A DNA stretch of 64,000 nucleotides, from NCBI RefSeq assembly GCF_028682175.1, contig NZ_JANHKS010000027.1, positions 17,093-81,092 on the forward strand, read 5' to 3'. A program made the position numbers and the translations under genes. Below, piece after piece: positions 18,013 through 27,480 of the stretch. The DNA is from Pseudomonas putida (lineage in GTDB: Bacteria; Pseudomonadota; Gammaproteobacteria; Pseudomonadales; Pseudomonadaceae). The first letter of the stretch is position 1; each line of letters opens with the position of its first letter. The notes under the pieces are model-generated. The model ran no database searches. It was not told the origin of the DNA and saw only the letters and a program-made list of their open reading frames with translations.

Positions 18013-18089
18013 TGGCGCACCTGGCGGGATTCGAACCCACGACCCCTGCCTTCGGAGGGCAGTACTCTATCCAGCTGAGCTACAGGTGC
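18013..18089 (-). tRNA. tRNA-Arg (anticodon CCG)
   Basis: A 77-nt tRNA on the minus strand. The acceptor stem GCACCTG pairs with CAGGTGC and the CCA end is encoded. The D-loop has AGCTCAGCTGGATAGAGT. The anticodon arm has loop CTCCGAA with anticodon CCG, reading CGG codons. The T-loop is GGTTCGAATCC. It lies at the right edge of the T6SS cluster with a terminator just downstream. No second copy of its 3' end was found in the window that would mark an integrated island. Confidence 0.97.
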
Positions 18090-18426
18090 AATGCGGGCGC
18101 CATGATACTCATCTGGCCTGCGTGCGTCCATGCTGGCGAGTGACTGTTGTCGATTTCGTACGTTTCCGGATGTTGTAAGCAGCGTCGACCAGAGTTTTTT
18201 GCCAATGCGACGGCGTGCGTTCTTTTTTTCGAACACCCTATTGTCCTTTGCTGCTGTTGAACCTAGGATTCGTTTGAGATTTCAAACGCTCCCATTCGCT
18301 CGCCCTGCTGTCCGCGAGATGCGCAGGGGCCAGCGGCAGTTTTCCTGACGGCAGCCTCTTGATAGAGGCGCCTTTGAACAATCAATAATTCGCCCCGCCC
18401 TGCGCGGTGCTGTTTAGGAGGCCGAC
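18090..18426. promoter_or_regulatory. Upstream region of gabD with a dyad
   Basis: About 337 bases without a gene. A palindrome CGTTTGA-N4-TCAAACG lies at 18271-18288, about 140 bases before gabD, and could be an operator or an RNA hairpin. AGGAGG is placed 6 bases before the gabD start. Confidence 0.4.
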
Positions 18427-19869
18427 ATGCAGCTCAAAGATTCGAAGTTGTTCCGCCAGCAGGCGTACATCAATGGCGCCTGGGCCGATGCCGACAGTGG
18501 CCAGACCATCAAGGTCAACAACCCGTCGAACAACGAGATTCTGGGTACTGTGCCGAAGATGGGCGCGGCCGAAACCCGCCGTGCGATCGAAGCTGCCGAC
18601 AAGGCGCTGCCGGCCTGGCGTGCGCTGACTGCCAAAGAACGTGGCGCCAAGCTGCGTCGCTGGTTCGAGCTGATGCTGGAAAACCAGGATGACCTGGGCC
18701 GTCTGATGACGCTGGAGCAGGGCAAGCCGCTGGCCGAAGCCAAGGGCGAGATTGCTTACGCTGCGTCGTTCATCGAGTGGTTCTCCGAAGAAGCCAAGCG
18801 CGTGTATGGCGACGTGATTCCTGGCCACCAGCCGGACAAGCGTCTGATCGTGCTGAAGCAGCCAATCGGCGTGACCGCTGCGATCACCCCGTGGAACTTC
18901 CCGGCTGCGATGATCACCCGTAAAGCCGGCCCTGCGCTGGCTGCCGGTTGCACCATGGTTCTGAAACCTGCTTCGCAAACCCCTTACTCCGCGCTGGCGC
19001 TGGCTGAACTGGCCGAGCGCGCTGGCATCCCTGCTGGCGTGTTCAGTGTCGTGACCGGCAGCGCTGGCGACATCGGCACCGAGCTGACCAGCAACCCGAT
19101 CGTGCGCAAGCTGTCGTTCACTGGTTCGACCGAGATTGGTCGTCAGCTGATGGCCGAATGTGCCCACGACATCAAGAAGGTCTCGCTGGAGTTGGGCGGC
19201 AACGCGCCGTTCATCGTGTTCGACGACGCGGACCTGGATAAGGCCGTCGAAGGCGCGATCATCTCCAAGTACCGCAACAACGGCCAGACGTGCGTCTGCG
19301 CCAACCGCATCTATGTTCAGGATTCGGTCTACGACGCGTTCGCCGAGAAACTGCAGGCGGCGGTCGCCAAGCTGAAGGTCGGCGACGGCCTGGCCGATGG
19401 CACCACTACTGGCCCGCTGATCGACGAAAAAGCGGTCGCCAAGGTCAAGGAACACATCGCTGATGCGCTGGGCAAAGGCGCGAAAGTGCTGAGCGGCGGC
19501 AACAGCCTGGAAGGCAACTTCTTCGAACCGACTATTCTGGTGAACGTGTCCAAGGATGCGGCCGTGGCCAAGGAAGAAACCTTCGGCCCGCTGGCGCCGC
19601 TGTTCCGCTTCAAAGACGAAGCTGAAGTGATCGCGATGGCCAACGACACCGAGTTCGGTCTGGCGTCGTACTTCTACGCGCAGAACATGAGCCGCGTGTT
19701 CCGCGTGGCCGAGGCGCTGGAGTACGGCATGGTGGGTATCAACACCGGCCTGATCTCCAACGAAGTCGCGCCGTTCGGTGGCGTGAAGGCTTCGGGCCTG
19801 GGCCGTGAAGGTTCCAAGTACGGCATTGAGGACTATCTGGAAATCAAATACCTCTGCCTTAGCGTTTGA
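18427..19869 (+). CDS. gabD: NADP-dependent succinate-semialdehyde dehydrogenase
   Basis: A 480-residue aldehyde dehydrogenase, the normal length for GabD, oxidising succinate semialdehyde to succinate. Visible are TPWNFPAAMITRKAGPALAAG (cofactor fold), GSTEIGRQL, the catalytic Glu in SLELGGNAPFIVF, and the catalytic Cys in NNGQTCVCANR. A strong AGGAGG precedes the ATG. The gene lies 289 bases upstream of gabT on the same strand; together they degrade GABA (GabT makes the semialdehyde, GabD completes it to the TCA intermediate). A large inverted repeat between them may separate or weaken co-transcription. Confidence 0.97.
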   Translation: MQLKDSKLFRQQAYINGAWADADSGQTIKVNNPSNNEILGTVPKMGAAETRRAIEAADKALPAWRALTAKERGAKLRRWFELMLENQDDLGRLMTLEQGKPLAEAKGEIAYAASFIEWFSEEAKRVYGDVIPGHQPDKRLIVLKQPIGVTAAITPWNFPAAMITRKAGPALAAGCTMVLKPASQTPYSALALAELAERAGIPAGVFSVVTGSAGDIGTELTSNPIVRKLSFTGSTEIGRQLMAECAHDIKKVSLELGGNAPFIVFDDADLDKAVEGAIISKYRNNGQTCVCANRIYVQDSVYDAFAEKLQAAVAKLKVGDGLADGTTTGPLIDEKAVAKVKEHIADALGKGAKVLSGGNSLEGNFFEPTILVNVSKDAAVAKEETFGPLAPLFRFKDEAEVIAMANDTEFGLASYFYAQNMSRVFRVAEALEYGMVGINTGLISNEVAPFGGVKASGLGREGSKYGIEDYLEIKYLCLSV

Positions 19870-19896
19870 AGCTGCTGCGCTCGGTGAGGCTGCGTT

Positions 19897-19956
19897 GGCA
19901 AGGTTCGAAAAAATACTCATTGGCTACAGCCAACTCCGTTTTTTTCGAACCTTGCC
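19897..19956. repeat. Perfect 17-bp inverted repeat with inner hairpin, gabD-gabT spacer
   Basis: GGCAAGGTTCGAAAAAA at 19897-19913 is exactly complementary to 19940-19956. In the loop TTGGCT (19920-19925) and AGCCAA (19928-19933) form a second perfect hairpin. The run of T within the right arm gives it some terminator character. It is unlike the REP families in the window. Confidence 0.75.
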
Positions 19957-20158
19957 GCCTTGCCTGACCGTCGCTCGCGACGCTTCAATGAGAAGTTCTA
20001 ACCCGCGCAGCGCGAGAGCGACGTTGCGCGGGTATTTGTAGCACCCACCCATTTGGTGGCCGGGAGGCTGCGGCAGTCGATCATCGTATGCTGCCGCTGT
20101 TGACCCCGCCGCTTGATCCTTGAACCACGCCGCCCGATGAGCGGTGAATGAGGAAATC

Positions 20159-21442
20159 ATGAGCAAAACCAACGCATCCCTGATGAAACGCCGCGAAGCC
20201 GCTGTACCACGTGGCGTTGGTCAAATTCACCCGATCTTCGCCGAGTCCGCGAAGAACGCTACCGTTACCGACGTTGAAGGTCGTGAGTTCATCGACTTCG
20301 CAGGCGGTATCGCGGTACTGAACACCGGTCACCTGCACCCGAAAATCGTTGCGGCCGTTCAAGAGCAACTGACCAAGCTGACCCACACCTGCTTCCAGGT
20401 GCTGGCGTACGAGCCGTATGTCGAGCTGTGCGAAAAAGTGAACGCCAAGGTTCCAGGCAACTTCGACAAGAAAACCCTGCTGGTCACCACCGGTTCCGAA
20501 GCGGTTGAAAACGCCGTCAAGATCGCTCGCGCTGCCACTGGCCGTGCTGGCGTTATCGCGTTCACCGGCGCTTACCACGGCCGCACCATGATGACCCTGG
20601 GTCTGACCGGTAAAGTCGTGCCTTACTCGGCCGGCATGGGCCTGATGCCAGGCGGCATCTTCCGCGCCTTGTACCCGAACGAGCTGCACGGTGTAAGCGT
20701 TGATGACTCCATCGCCAGTATCGAGCGCATCTTCAAGAACGACGCCGAGCCTAAAGACATCGCTGCGATCATCATCGAGCCTGTGCAGGGCGAAGGTGGT
20801 TTCTACGTCGCGCCGAAAGCCTTCATGGCTCGCCTGCGCGAACTGTGCGACAAGCACGGCATCCTGCTGATCGCTGACGAAGTGCAGACTGGCGCTGGCC
20901 GTACCGGCACGTTCTTCGCCATGGAACAGATGGGCGTTGCCGCCGACCTGACCACTTTCGCCAAGTCCATCGCTGGCGGCTTCCCGCTGGCCGGTGTCTG
21001 CGGCAAGGCCGAATACATGGACGCCATCGCTCCAGGCGGCCTGGGCGGCACCTACGCCGGTAGCCCGATCGCGTGCGCGGCGGCCCTGGCGGTGATGGAA
21101 GTGTTCGAAGAAGAACACCTGCTGGACCGCTGCAAGGCTGTCGGCGAGCACCTGGTGACCGGTCTGAAGGCCATTCAGGCCAAGCACCCGGGCGTGATCG
21201 GTGAAGTGCGTGCCCTGGGCGCGATGATCGCCGTCGAGTGCTTCGAGAACGGTGACACCCACAAGCCAAACGCCGCTGCCGTGGCTTCCGTGGTCGCCAA
21301 GGCGCGCGAGAAGGGTCTGATCCTGCTGTCGTGCGGCACCTACGGTAACGTGCTGCGCGTGCTGGTTCCGCTGACCTCGCCAGACGAGCAACTGGATAAG
21401 GGCCTGAAAATCATCGAAGAGTGCTTCGCTGAAATCGGCTGA
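20159..21442 (+). CDS. gabT: 4-aminobutyrate aminotransferase
   Basis: A 427-residue class-III PLP aminotransferase transferring the amino group of GABA to 2-oxoglutarate. The PLP lysine is in TTFAKSIAGGFPLAGV, with the preceding Asp in LLIADEVQTGAGRTG, and the GSEAVENAVKIAR phosphate loop. The start is MSKTNA at 20159, with GAGGAA just upstream; the ATG 15 bases earlier is less well placed. It works with gabD upstream. A bidirectional hairpin terminator follows. Confidence 0.97.
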   Translation: MSKTNASLMKRREAAVPRGVGQIHPIFAESAKNATVTDVEGREFIDFAGGIAVLNTGHLHPKIVAAVQEQLTKLTHTCFQVLAYEPYVELCEKVNAKVPGNFDKKTLLVTTGSEAVENAVKIARAATGRAGVIAFTGAYHGRTMMTLGLTGKVVPYSAGMGLMPGGIFRALYPNELHGVSVDDSIASIERIFKNDAEPKDIAAIIIEPVQGEGGFYVAPKAFMARLRELCDKHGILLIADEVQTGAGRTGTFFAMEQMGVAADLTTFAKSIAGGFPLAGVCGKAEYMDAIAPGGLGGTYAGSPIACAAALAVMEVFEEEHLLDRCKAVGEHLVTGLKAIQAKHPGVIGEVRALGAMIAVECFENGDTHKPNAAAVASVVAKAREKGLILLSCGTYGNVLRVLVPLTSPDEQLDKGLKIIEECFAEIG

Positions 21443-21484
21443 TGCCAGAAGGGCGCATTGTTGAAAATGTGACCTGTTCGTCAG

Positions 21485-21511
21485 AAAAAACCTGCTTCGG
21501 CAGGTTTTTTC
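21485..21511. terminator. Rho-independent terminator after gabT
   Basis: AAAAAACCTGC-TTCG-GCAGGTTTTTT: a perfect stem with a TTCG tetraloop and flanking A and T runs, 43 bases after the gabT stop. Confidence 0.92.
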
Positions 21512-21596
21512 GTTTATTGACGTCAGAAATTTTGCTTTCGGCCTGTCTCCCACGCCAGTCTTTGACTAATGTACGAAGACTGGATGCCGGAGAGTC

Positions 21597-22820
21597 ATGA
21601 TGACCGTTGTAGAGGCGCCTTCCGTTCCCCGTGTGTTGATCGCCGAAGCCGATCCCTGGGCCCGTGAGATGCTCAGTGAGTTGGTGCTGAATGTGCGTTG
21701 CGATGCACAACTGGATGTGTGCCCGGATGGAAAGCAGGCTGTGGACCTCATGCGCGGGTTCATTCCTGACCTGGTGATCGCCTCCCGCGAGCTGCCCGGC
21801 GTGGATGGCCTGAGCCTGCTGCGTGGCGTGCGGATGCTCAAACGCCAGACGCCCGTACGCTTCATTCTGCTCAGCAGCCGCAATGACAGCGCCAGTGTGC
21901 GCGAGGCCGTGCAACTGGCGCCCACGGCGTACCTGACCAAACCCCTGAATATCGACAACCTGCGTCAGCGGCTGGAAAACCTGTTGCTGCGCGATGGCGC
22001 CCACGTGGCCTGCGAAGTGCCGGCACTGGCACCGGGCGTGGGGCTGGATGCATTTCTGGAAAAGCGTCGCGAGTTGGCCGATGGCGGGCCGTTGTACGTC
22101 GATGTGCGAGAAGTGCTGACGCGCAGCCGTAATGCCGCCGGCGTCGATCTCAAGCTGCTGGAACACGAGCTGATCGAGGACCCGCATGTCACGGCTGTGC
22201 TGATTGCTGCATCCAACAGCGCTTCGCAGCACCAGGGCAAACCGCAGCAGACCCTCGGCCAGGCGCTGACCACGTTGGGCGCCACCCAAAGCGCGAATCT
22301 GGTTCAGGGGCTGGCACTCAAGCGCGGCGCGATCCTCACGGACGCCAATCTCATCCTGCAGGCCAGCCAGATCTGGGATGTCTCGCGGCGCACCGCAGGT
22401 TATGCGCGCATCCTGGCGCGCACGCTGGATTTGAACCACGAGCGTTGTTATTGCGCCGGATTGCTCAGAAGCCTGGGGGACTTGTCCGTGGTGCGTTGTC
22501 TGCAGGAGTGGTTGCAGGCCGGCGGCACGCTGGACGAAACCACCATCGCCCGTGCCCTTGAGCAGTATTCCGCCGCGTTCGGCTCGGCCTTGCGCACCCG
22601 CTGGCGCTTGCCGCTGGAGCTGCGTGAGTTGATTGCGGCGGTTTATCAGTACAACACCGGGGTCTATACCCGGGAGGTGTTGGCGATGAACCTGGCTGGG
22701 CAAATGGGGCGGCTGGGGCTGGAAGATCCGCTGGAGGCGCTGGCCAAGAGCAAATCGGCGCGGCTGCTGAAGGTCAATGCGACGGATCTTGAGCGGGTGC
22801 GGAACAAGCTGGTGGCGTGA
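21597..22820 (+). CDS. Pseudo-receiver/HDOD signalling protein
   Basis: A 407-residue protein with an N-terminal receiver-like domain (residues 10-130) and a C-terminal HDOD output domain (about 205-390, LNHERCYCAGLLRSLGDLS). In the receiver the acidic pair (E17, D19), the switch Ser (LLSS) and the invariant Lys (YLTKPL) remain, but the phospho-acceptor position reads PDLVIASRELPG, so Ser63 replaces Asp. It therefore probably does not take part in normal phosphorelay. HDOD proteins act in bacterial signalling without known catalysis. The start may be either of two tandem Met codons. It ends a few bases before a REP repeat. Confidence 0.85.
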   Translation: MMTVVEAPSVPRVLIAEADPWAREMLSELVLNVRCDAQLDVCPDGKQAVDLMRGFIPDLVIASRELPGVDGLSLLRGVRMLKRQTPVRFILLSSRNDSASVREAVQLAPTAYLTKPLNIDNLRQRLENLLLRDGAHVACEVPALAPGVGLDAFLEKRRELADGGPLYVDVREVLTRSRNAAGVDLKLLEHELIEDPHVTAVLIAASNSASQHQGKPQQTLGQALTTLGATQSANLVQGLALKRGAILTDANLILQASQIWDVSRRTAGYARILARTLDLNHERCYCAGLLRSLGDLSVVRCLQEWLQAGGTLDETTIARALEQYSAAFGSALRTRWRLPLELRELIAAVYQYNTGVYTREVLAMNLAGQMGRLGLEDPLEALAKSKSARLLKVNATDLERVRNKLVA

Positions 22821-22828
22821 AATCCGAT

Positions 22829-22921
22829 CCGTAGCAGCACGGCTTGCCGGCGGGGGCGGAGTGTCAGTGATCGATGTAGTGACTGACACGCCGCTCCCGC
22901 CGGCAAGCCGTGCTGCTACGG
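22829..22921. repeat. REP-like inverted repeat, family A
   Basis: A 93-bp hairpin, CCGTAGCAGCACGGCTTGCC with complementary right arm and inner GTGTCAG/CTGACAC stem. It lies in the convergent space between the HDOD gene and the cyclase gene. Confidence 0.95.
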
Positions 22922-22939
22922 GCAGGTGTGCGCCGGGAA

Positions 22940-23917
22940 TTACACCAACACAATCTGATTCTTGCCCTGACGCTTGGCCTGGTACATCGCCGCATCGGAG
23001 CGGGCGAACAGGGCTTCCAGGCTCTGGTCCTGTTTGCCGAGATTGGTCAGGCCCTGGCTTGCCGTGATGCCGAAGCTCTTGTCGTCACGGGTGAACACCA
23101 GGCGCTGGATTTCCCGTTGCAGACGCTCGGCGATCTGCTTGGCCATGTCCGGTGCGCAGCCAGGGAACACCGCCGCGAACTCCTCGCCGCCAATCCGCCC
23201 GAACAGGTCGCCGCGTCGTAACGTCTTGCGACCGCATTCGGCAATGCGTTGCAGCACCACGTCGCCTTCCTGATGCCCGTAGGTGTCATTGACCAGCTTG
23301 AAGTCATCCACGTCCAGCAGCAGAAACGCCATCGGCGTGCCCTGCAGGCGGGCCTGTTCGAACTCGCGTTGCGCGCACTCGAAGAAGTGACGACGGTTGC
23401 TGCTCTGGGTGAGGACGTCGGTGGTGGCCAGGCGTTGAAGCTCGTCTTCGAGCTGTTTCTTCTCGGTGATGTCTTCGGCGATGCCGACCACGGTCAGGCG
23501 CTGGCCGGCCTGATGGCTGACGAAGCATTTGTCACTGAGCCAGCGCACCTGGCCGTCGGCGCGGATGATGCGGTACTCGCGATCTTCGATGGAGCCCTTT
23601 TCCAGCACTTCACTCAAGCTGCGCTCGGCGTAGTCCAGGTCGTCGGGGTAGATACTGTCGCGCCACTCGCCGAAGTCGGCCAGCAGCAGCCCTGCGGAGC
23701 GACCGAAAATACGCTCGTACGCGGGGCTTACGTAGATCATGCGCTGAGTTTGCCAGTCGAACGCCCAGAGTACGGCGTTGACGCTGACCAGAAGAGAGCT
23801 GAAAAGCTGTTCCCGCTCGCTCAGGCGTGCCACTTCGGCCTGGGCGTGCATCAATGCCAGCAGGGTTTCTGCTGTTGCGGGTGTTTCGATCGAGGATGTC
23901 GAGTTGTCCATGAGCAC
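22940..23917 (-). CDS. PAS-GGDEF diguanylate cyclase
   Basis: A 325-residue soluble protein with a PAS/PAC sensor domain (about residues 38-155) joined by a short helix to a GGDEF domain (160-325). The active-site motif is GGEEF (243-247). A complete inhibitory I-site RRGD (234-237) lies exactly five residues before it, predicting product-feedback-controlled synthesis of cyclic di-GMP. There is no EAL domain or membrane segment. Two Met codons lie near the start (positions 1 and 3). It is transcribed alone, converging on the HDOD gene. Confidence 0.92.
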   Translation of the reverse strand: MLMDNSTSSIETPATAETLLALMHAQAEVARLSEREQLFSSLLVSVNAVLWAFDWQTQRMIYVSPAYERIFGRSAGLLLADFGEWRDSIYPDDLDYAERSLSEVLEKGSIEDREYRIIRADGQVRWLSDKCFVSHQAGQRLTVVGIAEDITEKKQLEDELQRLATTDVLTQSSNRRHFFECAQREFEQARLQGTPMAFLLLDVDDFKLVNDTYGHQEGDVVLQRIAECGRKTLRRGDLFGRIGGEEFAAVFPGCAPDMAKQIAERLQREIQRLVFTRDDKSFGITASQGLTNLGKQDQSLEALFARSDAAMYQAKRQGKNQIVLV

Positions 23918-24050
23918 TGCATCTCAGAATAAGGTGCGGCGCACAGCCACAACATGTCACACAGCATAGTGCGAAGGTGCTAATGAGATGGGCATAGTGG
24001 CACTAAGTTCCGACGAGCGCGTGCTCATGGAGCACGCGCTGATTAACGGC

Positions 24051-25235
24051 CTAGGCGTGAGAAGGGCGTAGCGAGTAGGTCTTGAGCTGATCGGCGAAGT
24101 CGCGCAGGGACTGGATGCCGCTGGCTTCGGCTTCGTGTACCCAGTCCTTGATGGCGGCCAGCATGTCGTGGCCGTTGCTGCTGGTGCGGGCCCAGATCTG
24201 TTGCAGCGCCAGGCGTTTTTCGTAGATCACCTTCAACGCCTGGCTGTGCTCGAGCATGGTCTGGATGTGCAACTGATGCTTGTCATCCAGCAGGCTGGTT
24301 TCCCGGGACAGCAGGCGTTTGGCGCGGCGGAACTGGTGGCGAACCGAGGCGTCGGCCTTGGCCAGTTCCTGTTTGACCAGCGGCGCGATCACCAGCTTGC
24401 GGTACTGGGCCATGATCTGGAACCGGTTGTTGAGGATCGCCATGGCGGTGTCCATGTCCACATGGCCCTTGCCCTCGACGCGGTGCGCGATTGGGGCGAC
24501 CCGCTGCACCTTGGCCAGGCGCAGCCAGCAGAACAGCTTGATCCACGCCCAGCCCATGTCGAACTCCCAGCGCTTGACCGAAAGCTTGGCGGAGTTGGGG
24601 TAGGTGTGGTGGTTGTTGTGCAGTTCTTCACCGCCGATCAGGATGCCCCACGGCAGCAGGTTGGTCGCTGCGTCACGGCATTCGAAGTTGCGATACCCCA
24701 CGGCATGGCCCAGGCCGTTGACCACGCCGGCGGCCCACAGCGGGATCCAGATCATCTGGATCGCCCAGACCGTGATGCCGATGACGCCGAACAGCGCCAG
24801 GTCCAGGACCGCCATGATCGCGATGCCCAGTTTCGGGTAGCGCGAATACAGGTTGCGTTCGATCCAGTCTTCGGGGCAGTTCTTGCCGTAGATGCGCAGC
24901 GTTTCAGGGTTCTCGGCTTCGCTGCGATACAGCTCCGCGCCCTTGCGCAGAACGGTCGACAGGCCCTTGACCACCGGGCTGTGGGGGTCGTCTGCGGTTT
25001 CGCATTTGGCGTGGTGCTTGCGGTGGACGGCCGTCCACTCGCGGGTATTCTGCGCCGTGGTCAGCCACAGCCAGAAACGGAAAAAGTGCTTGAGGCCGGC
25101 GTTGAGTTCCAGCGAGCGGTGAGCTGAATAGCGATGAAGATAGACCGTGACGCCGACGATGGTGACGTGGGTCATTGCCAGAATGACTGCGACCAATTGC
25201 CAGACGGAAAGGTCGAGCAGACCGTTGTTCCACAT
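24051..25235 (-). CDS. Delta-9 acyl-CoA/fatty-acid desaturase (DesB-like)
   Basis: A 394-residue membrane desaturase. The three histidine boxes of acyl-CoA delta-9 desaturases are present: HRYSAH, HRKHH and HNNHH, placed around two pairs of membrane spans (the first pair at about residues 5-70, the second at 140-190). The start at MWNNGLLDLSV is chosen because the upstream in-frame extension is not protein-like. Length equals P. aeruginosa DesB, which unsaturates exogenous acyl-CoA and adjusts membrane fluidity. No DesT-type repressor gene or electron-transfer partner is adjacent. It is divergent from the GGDEF-EAL gene. Confidence 0.9.
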   Translation of the reverse strand: MWNNGLLDLSVWQLVAVILAMTHVTIVGVTVYLHRYSAHRSLELNAGLKHFFRFWLWLTTAQNTREWTAVHRKHHAKCETADDPHSPVVKGLSTVLRKGAELYRSEAENPETLRIYGKNCPEDWIERNLYSRYPKLGIAIMAVLDLALFGVIGITVWAIQMIWIPLWAAGVVNGLGHAVGYRNFECRDAATNLLPWGILIGGEELHNNHHTYPNSAKLSVKRWEFDMGWAWIKLFCWLRLAKVQRVAPIAHRVEGKGHVDMDTAMAILNNRFQIMAQYRKLVIAPLVKQELAKADASVRHQFRRAKRLLSRETSLLDDKHQLHIQTMLEHSQALKVIYEKRLALQQIWARTSSNGHDMLAAIKDWVHEAEASGIQSLRDFADQLKTYSLRPSHA

Positions 25236-25412
25236 AGGCTGAAATGCCCTCGGTTGTAACGCGAACAGATGGCGGGCGGCGATGGACCGACCCGATGCGG
25301 CAGCGCGCATTATCACTTAGCCAGCAGAGAAAACCAGTCGGCGATTTCGTAAAGCGTCGCAGGATGTTTCTTCCTCTATAATCCGTTTATTTCGTATGGC
25401 TTTGGCTTTTCC

Positions 25413-27335
25413 ATGTCGACTATTACCCGTGATGCGCTCAAAACCGCACTGTTGTATGGGCTGCTGTCGATTTTCTGGCTAGCGTTCAGCGACTACCTGC
25501 TCCCCCTTCTGATCGATGATTCGATTCAGCTCGCCCGTGCCCAACTGATGAGCGGTTATGGCTGGCTGGCGCTCAGTGCGCTGTGCATTTTCCTCGCCCG
25601 CGCGCGGTTGTCGGGGCTGATGAGCGCAAGAAGCCGCGCCCGCCAGGACAAGGACATGCAAAGCCTGCGGCTGGCCGCGGCGGTGTTCGACTGCACGCTG
25701 GAAGGGGTGCTGGTCACCGACGCCGACGGGGTGATTGTCCACGTCAACCGGGCGTTCATGGAAATCACCGGCTACCAGCAGGACGAAGTGCTCGGCCAGC
25801 GGCCCAGCAAGTTCAAGTCCGGGCGCCACGGCCCCGATTTCTACGAGCGCATGTACAAGACTGTGCTGAGTGCAGGGCAATGGAGCGGCGAAATCTGGAA
25901 CCGGCGCAAGAGCGGTGAAATCTACCCGCAGTGGCAGAGCATTCGCACCGTCAAGAACGATCAGGGCGCGATCACACATTTCGTTGCAGTCTTTTCCGAT
26001 ATTTCCTCGATCAAGCATTCCCAGCAGGAACTGGCCCATGCGGCGCATTACGACGCACTGACCGGCCTGCCCAACCGTCTGCTGTTCTCGGACCGTGCCG
26101 AGCAGGCGCACACCCATGCCCGGCGCAGCAAGCAGTCGTTGGGGCTGCTGCTGATCGATCTGGACCACTTCAAACACATCAACGACAGCCTGGGCCACAA
26201 CACCGGCGACGAGGTGCTCAAGGCGGTCAGCGAACGGCTGGTCCGGCTGGTGGACAAGGGCGCGACGCTGGCCAGGCTTGGCGGCGATGAGTTTGCAGTG
26301 CTGGTGGAGGGGCCGAGGCAGTCCGTGCATGTGGTGGAGCTGGCGCAGGCGCTGCTGGACGGGCTGCGTGAGCCGTTTGTCATCGCTGAACAGACGCTGT
26401 TTCTGACGGCCAGCATCGGCATCAGCCTGTTTCCAAACGATGCGATGAACGCCGCGCAACTGCTGCGCAATGCCGACACGGCGCTGTTCCAGGCCAAGAG
26501 TCAGGGCCGCGAAGGCTACGCGCTGTACGCCGAAGAACTCACCGCGCACGCCCAGCGCCGGCTGGAGCTGACGGCTGAATTGCGGCGGGCCATCGAGCTG
26601 GACGAGTTGCGGGTGTTCTACCAGCCGATCCATAACCTCAAGACCCGCCGTATCGAAGGCGTCGAGGCGCTTGTGCGCTGGTGCCATCCGCAGCGCGGGA
26701 TGGTATCGCCGGGGGAGTTCATTCCGGTGGCCGAGCAGAGCGGCCTGATCGCCGACATCGACAACTGGGTGCTGACCCAGGCGTGTCGGCAGATGTGCCT
26801 GTGGCATGAGGCGGGAGTCGGGCTGTCGTTCGTGGCGGTCAACGTGTCGAGCCGGCTGTTCGGGCGCGGTGACCTGGACACTCGCGTTGCCCAGGTGCTG
26901 GCCGAAACGGGGCTGGCGCCTGAGTTCCTGGAGCTTGAAGTGACCGAGAGCGCGGTCATGGACGACCCCGAGCAGGCCATTGAGCAGATGCACCGGTTGC
27001 GTGAGCTGGGGCTGAAGCTGTCCATCGATGATTTCGGCACCGGGTATTCGTCGATGCTGCGCCTCAAGCGCATGCCGGTGCAGAAGCTCAAGATCGACCA
27101 GGGGTTCGTGGCGGGCCTGCCGGGGGACGATGACGACATCGCCATCGTTCGCGCGATCATCGCGCTGGCCAAAGCCATGGGCATGCGGGTGCTGGCCGAA
27201 GGCATCGAGCAGGCCGATCAGGCGGCGTTCCTGTTGCATAACCAGTGCGAGTTGGGCCAGGGGTACTGGTTCGCCCGCCCGGTGCCAGCCGAGCAGATCG
27301 ACTGGGAGCATGCACCGGTATTCGCCACCGCCTGA
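25413..27335 (+). CDS. Membrane PAS-GGDEF-EAL cyclic di-GMP enzyme
   Basis: A 640-residue protein with two N-terminal membrane spans (about residues 10-32 and 45-65), a PAS/PAC domain (about 85-205), a GGDEF domain with intact GGDEF (290-294) and an EAL domain with EALVRW (418-423), IDDFGTGYSS and a later KIDQGFV. Both catalytic signatures look intact. The RxxD inhibitory site before GGDEF is absent (DKGA). It could therefore make or break cyclic di-GMP; EAL-side dominance is common in this architecture but is not provable here. Confidence 0.92.
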   Translation: MSTITRDALKTALLYGLLSIFWLAFSDYLLPLLIDDSIQLARAQLMSGYGWLALSALCIFLARARLSGLMSARSRARQDKDMQSLRLAAAVFDCTLEGVLVTDADGVIVHVNRAFMEITGYQQDEVLGQRPSKFKSGRHGPDFYERMYKTVLSAGQWSGEIWNRRKSGEIYPQWQSIRTVKNDQGAITHFVAVFSDISSIKHSQQELAHAAHYDALTGLPNRLLFSDRAEQAHTHARRSKQSLGLLLIDLDHFKHINDSLGHNTGDEVLKAVSERLVRLVDKGATLARLGGDEFAVLVEGPRQSVHVVELAQALLDGLREPFVIAEQTLFLTASIGISLFPNDAMNAAQLLRNADTALFQAKSQGREGYALYAEELTAHAQRRLELTAELRRAIELDELRVFYQPIHNLKTRRIEGVEALVRWCHPQRGMVSPGEFIPVAEQSGLIADIDNWVLTQACRQMCLWHEAGVGLSFVAVNVSSRLFGRGDLDTRVAQVLAETGLAPEFLELEVTESAVMDDPEQAIEQMHRLRELGLKLSIDDFGTGYSSMLRLKRMPVQKLKIDQGFVAGLPGDDDDIAIVRAIIALAKAMGMRVLAEGIEQADQAAFLLHNQCELGQGYWFARPVPAEQIDWEHAPVFATA

Positions 27336-27350
27336 CCGGCGATGGTCAAC

Positions 27351-27445
27351 CTGTGGGAGCGAGCTTGCTCGCGAAGACGATATTTCGGTCGTCACAGTTG
27401 CAATGTCTGTACCGGCCCCTTCGCGAGCAAGCTCGCTCCCACAGG
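27351..27445. repeat. REP-like inverted repeat, family B variant (GTGGGAGCGAG type)
   Basis: Arms CTGTGGGAGCGAGCTTGCTC and the complement, with a diverged loop. Paired substitutions relative to the TGTAGGAGTGAG copies keep the stem. It follows the GGDEF-EAL gene. Confidence 0.9.
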
Positions 27446-27480
27446 GGGTGAGTGCATTGAATATTGCGTAAATTCATTTT

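Noticed and set aside
18013..18089. tRNA-Arg as attachment site for an island containing the T6SS module
   Set aside because: No integrase gene and no second copy of the tRNA 3' end was found in the window.
18382..19920. 512-codon open frame antisense to gabD
   Set aside because: It is a shadow of the high-GC third-codon positions of gabD and has low-complexity composition without domains. The same applies to long antisense frames at 45135-46667, 25479-27395, 46869-48281 and 20081-21553.
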